NCBI GenBank assembly: GCA_023421955.1
Contig: JAEZSE010000050.1
Coordinates: 1 to 64,000, forward strand
Reading direction: 5' to 3'
DNA: 64,000 bases
DNA from: Bacillota bacterium
GTDB lineage: Bacteria > Bacillota > Clostridia > Christensenellales > UMGS416
The notes below the pieces were generated by a model, which saw only the letters and a program-made list of their open reading frames with translations, was not told where the DNA came from and ran no database searches. Numbering within the stretch: the stretch's first letter is position 1; each line of letters begins with the position of its first letter. Below are positions 57,336-64,000 of this stretch, in pieces. The position numbers and the translations under genes were made by a program.

Positions 57336-58469
57336 ATGAAAGCAATTGTGTATGAGGGCATGCTGGAAGGCGTGCGTGTGGCCGATGTGGCCGATCCCAA
57401 ACTTGAGCAGGATGACGATATCCTGCTGCGTATCACATCCACGGCAATCTGCGGGTCAGACCTGCACCTGATTCACGGCATGGTGCCCAACATGCCTGCC
57501 GGGTTCATCCTGGGCCATGAAGCGATGGGCATCGTGAAAGAGGCCGGTCGGGAGGTCACCGGCGTGAAAAAGGGTGACCGGGTGATCGTGCCATTCCCAG
57601 TGTCCTGCGGGCATTGCTGGTACTGTGAGCACGGCCTGTGGAGTCAGTGCGACAACTCCAATGAGAACGGAGAGGTCGGCGGTATCCTGGGCTACAGTGA
57701 CACCTACGGCGGTTATGACGGCGGGCAAGCCGAATACCTCAGGGTGCCTTATGCCAATGTAGGGCCTGTGGCTGTGCCTGAAGACCTGGCAGATGAGCAG
57801 GTGCTGTTTCTCACCGATATCCTGCCCACCTCGCTATGGGGCGTGGAAAACGCCGGTGTGAAGGCAGGCGACACCGTGGTGGTGTTGGGCTGCGGGCCGG
57901 TGGGCCAACTGGCAATCCAGTGGGCTTGGATAAAGGGAGCAAAACGGGTGCTGGCAGTGGATAACATCGCCTACCGCCTGCAGCACGCCCATGAGCATGG
58001 GAAAGCCGAGGTGTTCGATTTTGAGCAGTTTGACAACATGGGCGAGCACCTGAAAGAAATCACCCATGGCGGAGCCGACGCCGTAGTCGATTGCGTAGGC
58101 ATGGATGGCAAGATGACCACGCTGGAAAAGATCGAGACGATGATGAAGCTGCAGGGCGGTTCCAAGTCCGCCATCGAGATTGCCACGCAGGCTGTGCGCA
58201 AGGGCGGAACCGTGTCACTGGTAGGCGTATATGGCGCACGTTACAACATGTTTCCTCTGGGAGATTTCTTTGCGCGGAATATCACGCTGAAGATGGGCCA
58301 ATGCCCGGCCCACAGCTATGTTCGGCCCATCCTCAAGATGATACGCGAGGGCCAGTTTGACGCAACTGGAATCATTACGCACACAATTAACCTGCGGGAT
58401 GGCGCTCATGCTTATGATATCTTTGAAAAAAGGAAAGACAATTGCATCAAGGTGGTCTTGAAACCATAA
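57336..58469 (+). CDS. Zinc-dependent alcohol dehydrogenase
   Basis: 377 residues, medium-chain dehydrogenase. Catalytic zinc ligands in STAICGSDLHLIHG and GHEAMGIVKEAG; structural zinc cysteines in VSCGHCWYCEHGLWSQC (one position less regular); nucleotide loop VVVLGCGPVGQLAIQWAW. Longer segments such as GGYDGGQAEYLRVPYANVGP place it near the formaldehyde-dismutase/glutathione-independent group. Six bases after the catalase gene, so co-transcribed. Substrate unknown. Confidence 0.9.
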   Translation: MKAIVYEGMLEGVRVADVADPKLEQDDDILLRITSTAICGSDLHLIHGMVPNMPAGFILGHEAMGIVKEAGREVTGVKKGDRVIVPFPVSCGHCWYCEHGLWSQCDNSNENGEVGGILGYSDTYGGYDGGQAEYLRVPYANVGPVAVPEDLADEQVLFLTDILPTSLWGVENAGVKAGDTVVVLGCGPVGQLAIQWAWIKGAKRVLAVDNIAYRLQHAHEHGKAEVFDFEQFDNMGEHLKEITHGGADAVVDCVGMDGKMTTLEKIETMMKLQGGSKSAIEIATQAVRKGGTVSLVGVYGARYNMFPLGDFFARNITLKMGQCPAHSYVRPILKMIREGQFDATGIITHTINLRDGAHAYDIFEKRKDNCIKVVLKP

Positions 58470-58505
58470 CGCACAGCGAAAACATAACAGGAAAGGATGT
58501 TTCCC

Positions 58506-59072
58506 GTGCAACTGGCAGCACATGAATTGTATGACCTCAACGAGCTGACGCTGAGCTGCGTCAACTCCATCACCAATATGGCTCTCTTCCTCAACAAAGC
58601 AAAAGACCCGGAGCTCAAGTCCCTGATCCAGAAACACTTCCCCTATCACATCAAAGACTACAACACCAAGGTGGAGTACCTGAGCCGTCAGGGTGGTGCG
58701 AAGACTGGCCTGCCCATTCCGGAGATGACCCATATACTGGGAAACTATACGCAGGCCGCCACAAGCACACAGGCTGTGACACCACGCACCGACGTCCAAG
58801 ACTTGAATGACCGGGAGATCGCCACGGCTTATCTACTCACACTGAAGCGGGCGGGCCGCGAATACGCCTGGTCGGCGATGGAAGCCAGCAACCCGGAGAT
58901 TCGCGCATTTCTGGAGAATGCTTTCCAAATGAGCTCCCACCATGCCTTTGACATCTGGCAATGGATGGTCAAAAAGGGGTATTATCCCCTCGAACAAGCC
59001 CAACCCGCTGCGGCCGGTGTGATCGGCAGCATGTATCATGTCGTGGACCAGCCTTCCGCGACACTGCAATAA
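58506..59072 (+). CDS. CotF-family spore coat protein
   Basis: 188 residues from GTG 58506, which has AAAGGA eight to nine bases ahead; an ATG at 58497 is an alternative. Two ferritin-like helical repeats: ELYDLNELTLSCVNSITNMA and LNDREIATAYLLTLKRAGRE, with KKGYYPLEQA at the end, as in CotF proteins. A structural protein of the spore coat. Third of the catalase-dehydrogenase-CotF set. Confidence 0.88.
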   Translation: MQLAAHELYDLNELTLSCVNSITNMALFLNKAKDPELKSLIQKHFPYHIKDYNTKVEYLSRQGGAKTGLPIPEMTHILGNYTQAATSTQAVTPRTDVQDLNDREIATAYLLTLKRAGREYAWSAMEASNPEIRAFLENAFQMSSHHAFDIWQWMVKKGYYPLEQAQPAAAGVIGSMYHVVDQPSATLQ

Positions 59073-59100
59073 CCACAAGAACCGATTACGCATTCTATGC

Positions 59101-59150
59101 ACCCCCTCTTGAGGCATATCACATGGGCACTGCTTTAGGAGGGGGTTTGT
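59101..59150 (+). terminator. Weak terminator-like hairpin after cotF
   Basis: ACCCCCTC (59101-59108) pairs with GAGGGGGT (59139-59146) around a 30-base loop, then TTTG. Long loop, so only partial termination is likely. Confidence 0.45.
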
Positions 59151-59229
59151 GTTATCGGGCTCCGGCACCAACTGCATACTGTTTTTTCGCTCGTCGAATA
59201 CTATCCGAAGGCATCTCTGAGGTAGCATG

Positions 59230-60351
59230 ATGAAGCTTTTGAAAAACATTGAGTGTTATAACCCAAACCCCATCGGGCACAGAGACATCCTGCTGGCCGG
59301 CGGCAAGATTGCCCGGATCGCACAGCCGGATCATATCCCACAGGTCGACAGCATCTGTCAAGTGATAGATGGATCTGACTATCTCGCGTTCCCCGGCATC
59401 CTCGACCAGCATGTGCACATCATCGGCGGCGGCGGCGAACAGGGGCCGGCGAGCAGCATCCCCGAATTGGAATTCAACGAGATCCTGCTTGCTGGCGTGA
59501 CCACCGTGGTGGGATTGTTGGGACTCGACAGTGTCGGAAAGACTCTCCGCCAACTTCTTCAAAAGGTACGGGCGCTGGAAGCGCAGGGCCTCACAGCCTA
59601 TCTCTACACCGGAAGCTACTCGGTGCCCTGCACCACCCTGACCGGGTCTGTCACAGACGACCTGGTCTTGATTGATAAAGTGATCGGCACAGGTGAAATT
59701 GCTATCTCCGACCACAGGGCGACTGTAGCCTCCGCAGAAGAGCTCCAGAAACTGGCAGCGCAGACCCACATTGGCGGCATGCTGGGGGGCAAGGCCGGTG
59801 TGCTGCACCTCCATGTAGGGGATGGCCACAGGGGGTTGGAGCCGCTGATGGAGCTTGCAGACAACACCGACCTCCCGCTGAATATGTTTGTGCCCACCCA
59901 TGTGAACCGCAGCGAACAGTTGTTTCGCCAGGCCATGCGATACTTGAAAGGCGGCGGTTGGATTGACCTGACCGCCGGGGAGGAAGCAGGCGTGCCGGTG
60001 CCGGAGGCTGTGCTCCGGCTGGCCGGGGCCAAGCTGGACCTGAGCCGCGTCACGATCAGCTCCGACGGCAACGGCAGCATACCTGACGGCGGAGTATCCA
60101 GCGTACAGTCCCTTTACTTTGACAGCCGATGCTGTGTGCAGACCGCGGGATTGCCGCCGGAGGTTGTCTTCCGTCTGGTCACAGAAAACGTTTCAAAGCT
60201 CTTAAAGCTTTATCCCACAAAAGGCGCACTGCTGGAGGGCAGCGATGCCGACATTCTGATCACGGACCGGCAATACAATCTGGAGAAACTGTTTTGCAAA
60301 GGCACGCTGCTGGTGGATAACGGCATGCCGGTGGAAGCCGCCAATGCGTGA
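59230..60351 (+). CDS. iadA: Beta-aspartyl (isoaspartyl) dipeptidase
   Basis: 373 residues from ATG 59230 (GAGG seven bases ahead; an ATG three bases earlier also exists). Amidohydrolase barrel: FPGILDQHVHIIGGGGEQGP has the HxH metal pair and the substrate glutamate; GEIAISDHRAT carries a glutamate where E. coli IadA has the carboxylated lysine; VLHLHVGD, PTHVNRSEQ and ISSDGNGS supply the remaining metal ligands. It splits beta-Asp-Arg, the product of cyanophycinase, into aspartate and arginine. Overlaps cphB by eight bases. Confidence 0.93.
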   Translation: MKLLKNIECYNPNPIGHRDILLAGGKIARIAQPDHIPQVDSICQVIDGSDYLAFPGILDQHVHIIGGGGEQGPASSIPELEFNEILLAGVTTVVGLLGLDSVGKTLRQLLQKVRALEAQGLTAYLYTGSYSVPCTTLTGSVTDDLVLIDKVIGTGEIAISDHRATVASAEELQKLAAQTHIGGMLGGKAGVLHLHVGDGHRGLEPLMELADNTDLPLNMFVPTHVNRSEQLFRQAMRYLKGGGWIDLTAGEEAGVPVPEAVLRLAGAKLDLSRVTISSDGNGSIPDGGVSSVQSLYFDSRCCVQTAGLPPEVVFRLVTENVSKLLKLYPTKGALLEGSDADILITDRQYNLEKLFCKGTLLVDNGMPVEAANA

Positions 60352-61171
60352 TGGAACAAAGGGAATTCTGGTTATCATCGGCGGTGCGGAAGACAAGACT
60401 GGCGACTGCGTGATCCTGAAGCAGGCGCCGCAGTTGCTTGCGCCGGACGACAGGCTGGTGATCCTGACCACCGCCACCGAACACCCCGAGCAGGTGGGAG
60501 CGGAATACACATTGGTATTCCGGCGGCTGGGCGTAGAAAACACATCGGCGCTCAACATCAACACCCGCCGCGACGCCGACGACGAAGCGATGTGCAGCGC
60601 CATCCGGCAGGCTCGGTGTATTTTTATGACCGGCGGAGACCAACTCCGCATTACCAGCATCCTGGGCGGCACCGCCGCCAGCCAGGCGTTACAAAACCTG
60701 TATGCATCCGGCGGCATCATTATGGGCACCAGCGCCGGCGCGTCGGTGATGAGCTCCACAATGGTGGTGCAAGGCAACGATGATGCGCCTGCGCGGAAAT
60801 GCACGCTCAAGATGGCCCCAGGGCTGGGCTTCATGGAAAACGCGATCATTGATCAGCACTTCGATCAGCGGGGCCGGTTTGGGAGGCTGCTGTGCGGCGT
60901 GGCGGAAAACCCCGGCGTGCTGGGCATCGGCATCGACGAGGACACCGCCATAAAGGTGCACCCCGACGGCCAATTTGAGGTGATCGGCAGCAACGCCGTG
61001 ACGATCATCGACGGACGATCCATCCACAGCTCCAATGTGTCGGAACTGAAGCCCGATGAGCTGCTGGCCATTGTGGGCGTGACAGTGCACGCGCTGCCGG
61101 CTGGATATGGCTACGACATGGTCAAGCGGGAAGCGCTGCGCCTAAAACAGGATGAACCGGGAGACCGATGA
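60344..61171 (+). CDS. cphB: Cyanophycinase
   Basis: 275 residues, serine peptidase of family S51. The nucleophile motif MGTSAGASVM (serine near residue 130) and ARCIFMTGGDQLRITSIL, APGLGFMENAIIDQHFDQRG and VLGIGIDEDTAI are cyanophycinase hallmarks. It cuts the polymer to beta-Asp-Arg dipeptides inside the cell; no signal peptide. ATG overlaps iadA, and its stop overlaps cphA by four bases. Confidence 0.95.
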   Translation: MRDGTKGILVIIGGAEDKTGDCVILKQAPQLLAPDDRLVILTTATEHPEQVGAEYTLVFRRLGVENTSALNINTRRDADDEAMCSAIRQARCIFMTGGDQLRITSILGGTAASQALQNLYASGGIIMGTSAGASVMSSTMVVQGNDDAPARKCTLKMAPGLGFMENAIIDQHFDQRGRFGRLLCGVAENPGVLGIGIDEDTAIKVHPDGQFEVIGSNAVTIIDGRSIHSSNVSELKPDELLAIVGVTVHALPAGYGYDMVKREALRLKQDEPGDR

Positions 61172-63765
61172 TGCAGATACAGGACATATCCGTTTATCGC
61201 GGCAGAAACATCCACAGCCACAAAACCACCATCCGGATGCTGGTGGACCTGGGGGAGTATGCAGACACGCCCACCAACCGCATCGAAGGGTTCAATAACG
61301 CGCTGCTCACCCTCTTCCCAAACCTGAGGCAAAACACCTGCGGCCTGGGCTACCCCGGCGGCTTTCTGGAGCGGCTGCAAACCGGCACCCTGCTGGGGCA
61401 TGTGCTGGAGCATGTGATTCTGGACATGCAGAACATGCTGGGTTATGAAGACGTGAAGTATGGGAAGACCAGGGGCACCGACAACCCCGCCCAATACAAC
61501 GTAATCTTCGAATACAGCAACGAGGTGTGCGCGCTGGAATGCGCCAAAGCGGCGGTGTTCATCCTGAATAGCCTGATCGACGGCGAACCGATTGAGATCG
61601 GCGAGTTTATGGAATACCTGAAAAAGGTCGCATTGGATGCCGAATTGGGGCCAAGCACCGACGCCATCGTGAAAGAGGCGATGCGCCGGGGCATCCCGGT
61701 GAACCGCATCGGCCATGACAGCCTGATCAGCCTTGGTTATGGCAAATACCGCAGGCTGCTGGAGTCCACATTGACCGATGCCACCAGCTGCATCGCTGCC
61801 GACATTGCCACCAACAAGCAATTGACCAAGCTCCTGCTCAACGACAACAAAATCCCGGTACCCTTCGGCAAGGTGGTCTATTCAGAAATCTCCGCCGTAA
61901 TGGCAGCACGGGACATCGGCGCGCCGGTGGTGGTCAAGCCCTACGATGGCAATCAGGGCAAGGGTGTGACGTTGAATGTTAGCGCCGAAAGAGACATTAA
62001 GGCCGCATTCCGGGAGGCCACGCAATACAGCAAAGGCGTGATCGTGGAGCAGTTTGTAGCCGGCAAGGACTACCGGGTGCTGGTGGTGGGCGGTAAGGTG
62101 AGCGCGGTTGCCGAACGGGTGCCGGCCAGCGTGACCGGCGACGGCTCCCACACAATTGAGGAGCTTGTAGAGATCGCCAACCGTGATGAGCGGCGGGGCG
62201 AGCACCATGAAAAACCGCTGACCAGGATCCGCATCGATGCCGTCTGCCAAAACATCCTGAAGCGCAAGGGCGTCACGCCGCAGCACGTGCCGCAGTCTGG
62301 AGAGCTTGTGCTGTTGCGGGAGAATGGCAACCTGAGCACCGGTGGCATTGCCATTGACCGCACCGATGAAATCCACCCGGACAACGCCGAAATCGCCGTT
62401 CTGGCCGCATCGGCTATCGGCGTGGATATCGCTGGAATTGATTTTGTAGCTGAGGATATCTCCCAGCCCATCCAGAAAACCGGCGGAGCTATTGTGGAAG
62501 TAAACACCGCACCAGGCATCCGCATGCACCTATATCCCAGCGAGGGCACACCCCGCAACGTCGCCCGTGACATTGTGGAAATGCTCTTTTCACCGGAAGA
62601 GCCCATCGACTTCCTCATCGCAGCCGTGACCGGCACCAACGGCAAGACCACGGTGACAAGGCTCATCGCCCATGTATTGGGCCTCCATGGCCGGTCAGTG
62701 GGCATGACGACAACCAGCGGCGTGTATGTGAATGGCAAATGCATCAGCAAAGGCGACAACACCGGCCCGGTGAGCGCCCGCACGCTGCTGTGGAACAAGC
62801 AGATTGACTGCGCGGTGCTGGAAACGGCCCGCGGTGGCATTGTGCGCTCCGGCCTGGGTTATGACCTGGCCGATGTGGGCGTGATCACAAACATCACCGC
62901 AGACCATCTTGGCCTTGACGGCATCGAGACGCTGGAAGACATGGCCTTTGTAAAATCCCTGGTGGTGGAGGCGGTGAAGGAAGGCGGCCACGCCGTGCTG
63001 AACGCCATGGATCCGATGACAAAGGTGTTGCTGGACCGGGTGGTTGTGGATGTGATCCTGTTCACCACAGACATGGAAGCGTCCGTTGCGGAATATGGCG
63101 GCAGGGTGACCAGATTTGTCTATACAGGAGACGGGTTCATTCACCTGCGCGATGGTGACAGCGATGTGCAAGCCGCTCGGATCGCCGACATCCCCATCAC
63201 CGGGGGAGGCACAATCGCCTGCAACATTGAAAACTGCCTGGCAGCGGTAGCCGCATTGTGGGCACTCCGCGTGCCGTTGGCCACCATTGTGTCAGGGCTC
63301 AATTGCTTTACCAGCAACCCCGGCCGGTTCAATTACCACAAGCTGGGTGACATCACCGTGATGGTTGACTACGGCCACAACCCGGCAGGCTATCAGGCGG
63401 CGATCCAATCATTGAAGGCAGTTGGGGCCAAGCGGCTGTTGGGTGTGATCGGCGTGCCCGGTGACCGGCTGGATGAGGACATCCTCGAAGTGGGCAGGCT
63501 GAGCGCCGGGGCTTTCCAGTTACTATACATCAAGGAAGATCTGGACCTCAGGGGCAGAGCCCCGGGCGAGGTGGCAGGGCTTCTAAAAAAAGCAGCATTG
63601 GAACGCGGATTTGCTGCAGACCGTATCACGGTGATCAACCGCGAGCTTGATGCATTGAAGGCAGCCGTGGAGCACGGGCAGCCCGGCGATATCATTGCTG
63701 TGTTTTATGAGGAGTTGGAACCGATCGAGCAGTACTTGTCAGAGTTGATGCAGACAAAAGGATGA
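61168..63765 (+). CDS. cphA: Cyanophycin synthetase
   Basis: 865 residues, standard CphA1 length. N-terminal domain with LEHVILDMQNMLGYEDVKYG (about 1-160); ATP-grasp domain with PVVVKPYDGNQGKGVTLNV and GIDFVAEDISQ..GAIVEVNTAPG (about 210-480), which adds aspartate; Mur-ligase-like domain with VTGTNGKTTVTRLIAHVLG, ITADHLGLDG and VDYGHNPAGYQAAI (about 490-865), which adds arginine. It builds the multi-L-arginyl-poly-L-aspartate store. Last gene of the operon, with a strong terminator after it. Confidence 0.97.
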   Translation: MMQIQDISVYRGRNIHSHKTTIRMLVDLGEYADTPTNRIEGFNNALLTLFPNLRQNTCGLGYPGGFLERLQTGTLLGHVLEHVILDMQNMLGYEDVKYGKTRGTDNPAQYNVIFEYSNEVCALECAKAAVFILNSLIDGEPIEIGEFMEYLKKVALDAELGPSTDAIVKEAMRRGIPVNRIGHDSLISLGYGKYRRLLESTLTDATSCIAADIATNKQLTKLLLNDNKIPVPFGKVVYSEISAVMAARDIGAPVVVKPYDGNQGKGVTLNVSAERDIKAAFREATQYSKGVIVEQFVAGKDYRVLVVGGKVSAVAERVPASVTGDGSHTIEELVEIANRDERRGEHHEKPLTRIRIDAVCQNILKRKGVTPQHVPQSGELVLLRENGNLSTGGIAIDRTDEIHPDNAEIAVLAASAIGVDIAGIDFVAEDISQPIQKTGGAIVEVNTAPGIRMHLYPSEGTPRNVARDIVEMLFSPEEPIDFLIAAVTGTNGKTTVTRLIAHVLGLHGRSVGMTTTSGVYVNGKCISKGDNTGPVSARTLLWNKQIDCAVLETARGGIVRSGLGYDLADVGVITNITADHLGLDGIETLEDMAFVKSLVVEAVKEGGHAVLNAMDPMTKVLLDRVVVDVILFTTDMEASVAEYGGRVTRFVYTGDGFIHLRDGDSDVQAARIADIPITGGGTIACNIENCLAAVAALWALRVPLATIVSGLNCFTSNPGRFNYHKLGDITVMVDYGHNPAGYQAAIQSLKAVGAKRLLGVIGVPGDRLDEDILEVGRLSAGAFQLLYIKEDLDLRGRAPGEVAGLLKKAALERGFAADRITVINRELDALKAAVEHGQPGDIIAVFYEELEPIEQYLSELMQTKG

Positions 63766-63792
63766 TCGATAACAAGATGACCCAGTAAAATG

Positions 63793-63830
63793 AAAACCCC
63801 GAAAACATCCGTTGTTTTCGGGGTTTTGGG
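63793..63830 (+). terminator. Terminator of the cyanophycin operon
   Basis: AAAACCCCGAAAACA (63793-63807) pairs perfectly with TGTTTTCGGGGTTTT (63813-63827). Confidence 0.88.
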
Positions 63831-64000
63831 ATGTGTAAAGACGCACGGAAGAAACAAAGCAGCAGCCATCAGGCTGCCGGGCAGCACTTGGCAGAGAGAG
63901 ATTTGCAGTTTTCCGGACTTTCTTACGCATCTTCTTATTTGTTTAACTTCGTATTCGCTCCCATTGTGTGTTTGGGCAACAAATAGCGCTTCCACATGTC
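63831..64000. other. Unassigned right edge
   Basis: No gene I can support. Short frames exist on both strands (a 50-codon frame on plus from 63831, longer ones on minus), without ribosome binding sites or known motifs. A small palindrome-rich patch CAGCAGCC..GGCTGCCGGGCAGC lies at 63861-63884. Confidence 0.4.

Noticed and set aside
63705..63995. 96-codon minus-strand frame at the right edge
   Set aside because: It runs across the cphA terminator and the end of cphA, with no ribosome binding site or recognisable motif.

Overview
The window looks like chromosome of an anaerobic, spore-forming Bacillota, most likely class Clostridia with a fairly high GC content. Support: a T-box leader on the trp operon, an ECF transporter module, a CotF-type spore coat gene, DivIC, a YtrA-type GntR/ABC module, strong AGGAGG ribosome binding sites throughout, and genes packed with ATGA-type overlaps. 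Only the left edge cuts a gene (trpB). I see no prophage, insertion sequence or CRISPR array.

Layout. 1-5330 (minus): tryptophan operon trpE-G-D-C-F-B behind a T-box. 5374-10400: DUF3237, fructokinase, esterase, UroD-like protein, M16 peptidase. 10635-13415 (minus): pnp and rpsO. 13466-16233: two paralogous one-helix membrane proteins flanking a depolymerase-like esterase. 16282-20425 (minus): redox protein, YdcF, GNAT, ecfT/ecfA2/ecfA1. 20593-24384: TetR operon with three small proteins, SGNH hydrolase, AraC-VOC fusion, monooxygenase-like protein. 24583-26981: tRNA-Met and tRNA-fMet, Dabb protein, Ppx, DivIC, tmRNA. 27279-33611: SDR, duplicated P-loop protein, MarR-controlled TudS-like/hydrolase operon, isochorismatase-like protein, zinc-ribbon membrane protein. 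33782-37949: comM, asnA, cytoplasmic GH10. 38222-41982: GntR/ABC/permease, TIGR00266 protein, Fpg-like glycosylase. 42007-45758: frameshifted gene, GNAT, MGMT-like, YajC, calcium-binding-motif protein. 45774-53278: aldo/keto reductase-like protein, then rbgA, a fused RNase HII-YraN protein and a 1463-residue double GT-C glycosyltransferase. 53332-56093 (minus): 8-oxoguanine glycosylase, MFS exporter, L27, L21. 56353-63765: helical miniprotein, Mn catalase, Zn alcohol dehydrogenase, CotF, then a complete cyanophycin operon (iadA-cphB-cphA).

Most notable systems: (1) the three-gene cyanophycin cycle, which makes, opens and finishes degrading a nitrogen store, directly after a spore-coat/catalase cluster; (2) one polypeptide joining two different GT-C glycosyltransferases and two carbohydrate-binding-like domains, translationally coupled to an RNase HII-YraN fusion; (3) a MarR regulon readable from the DNA alone, with matching operators in front of marR and of the TudS-like/hydrolase pair; (4) a four-copy dispersed repeat whose hairpin sequence changes in a compensatory way between copies. 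Ribosomal protein L27 lacks the usual Bacillota N-terminal extension, and the Prp protease gene is missing between L21 and L27.

All assignments come from reading the sequence and recalling families. No database search was run; exact starts are inferred from ribosome binding sites.
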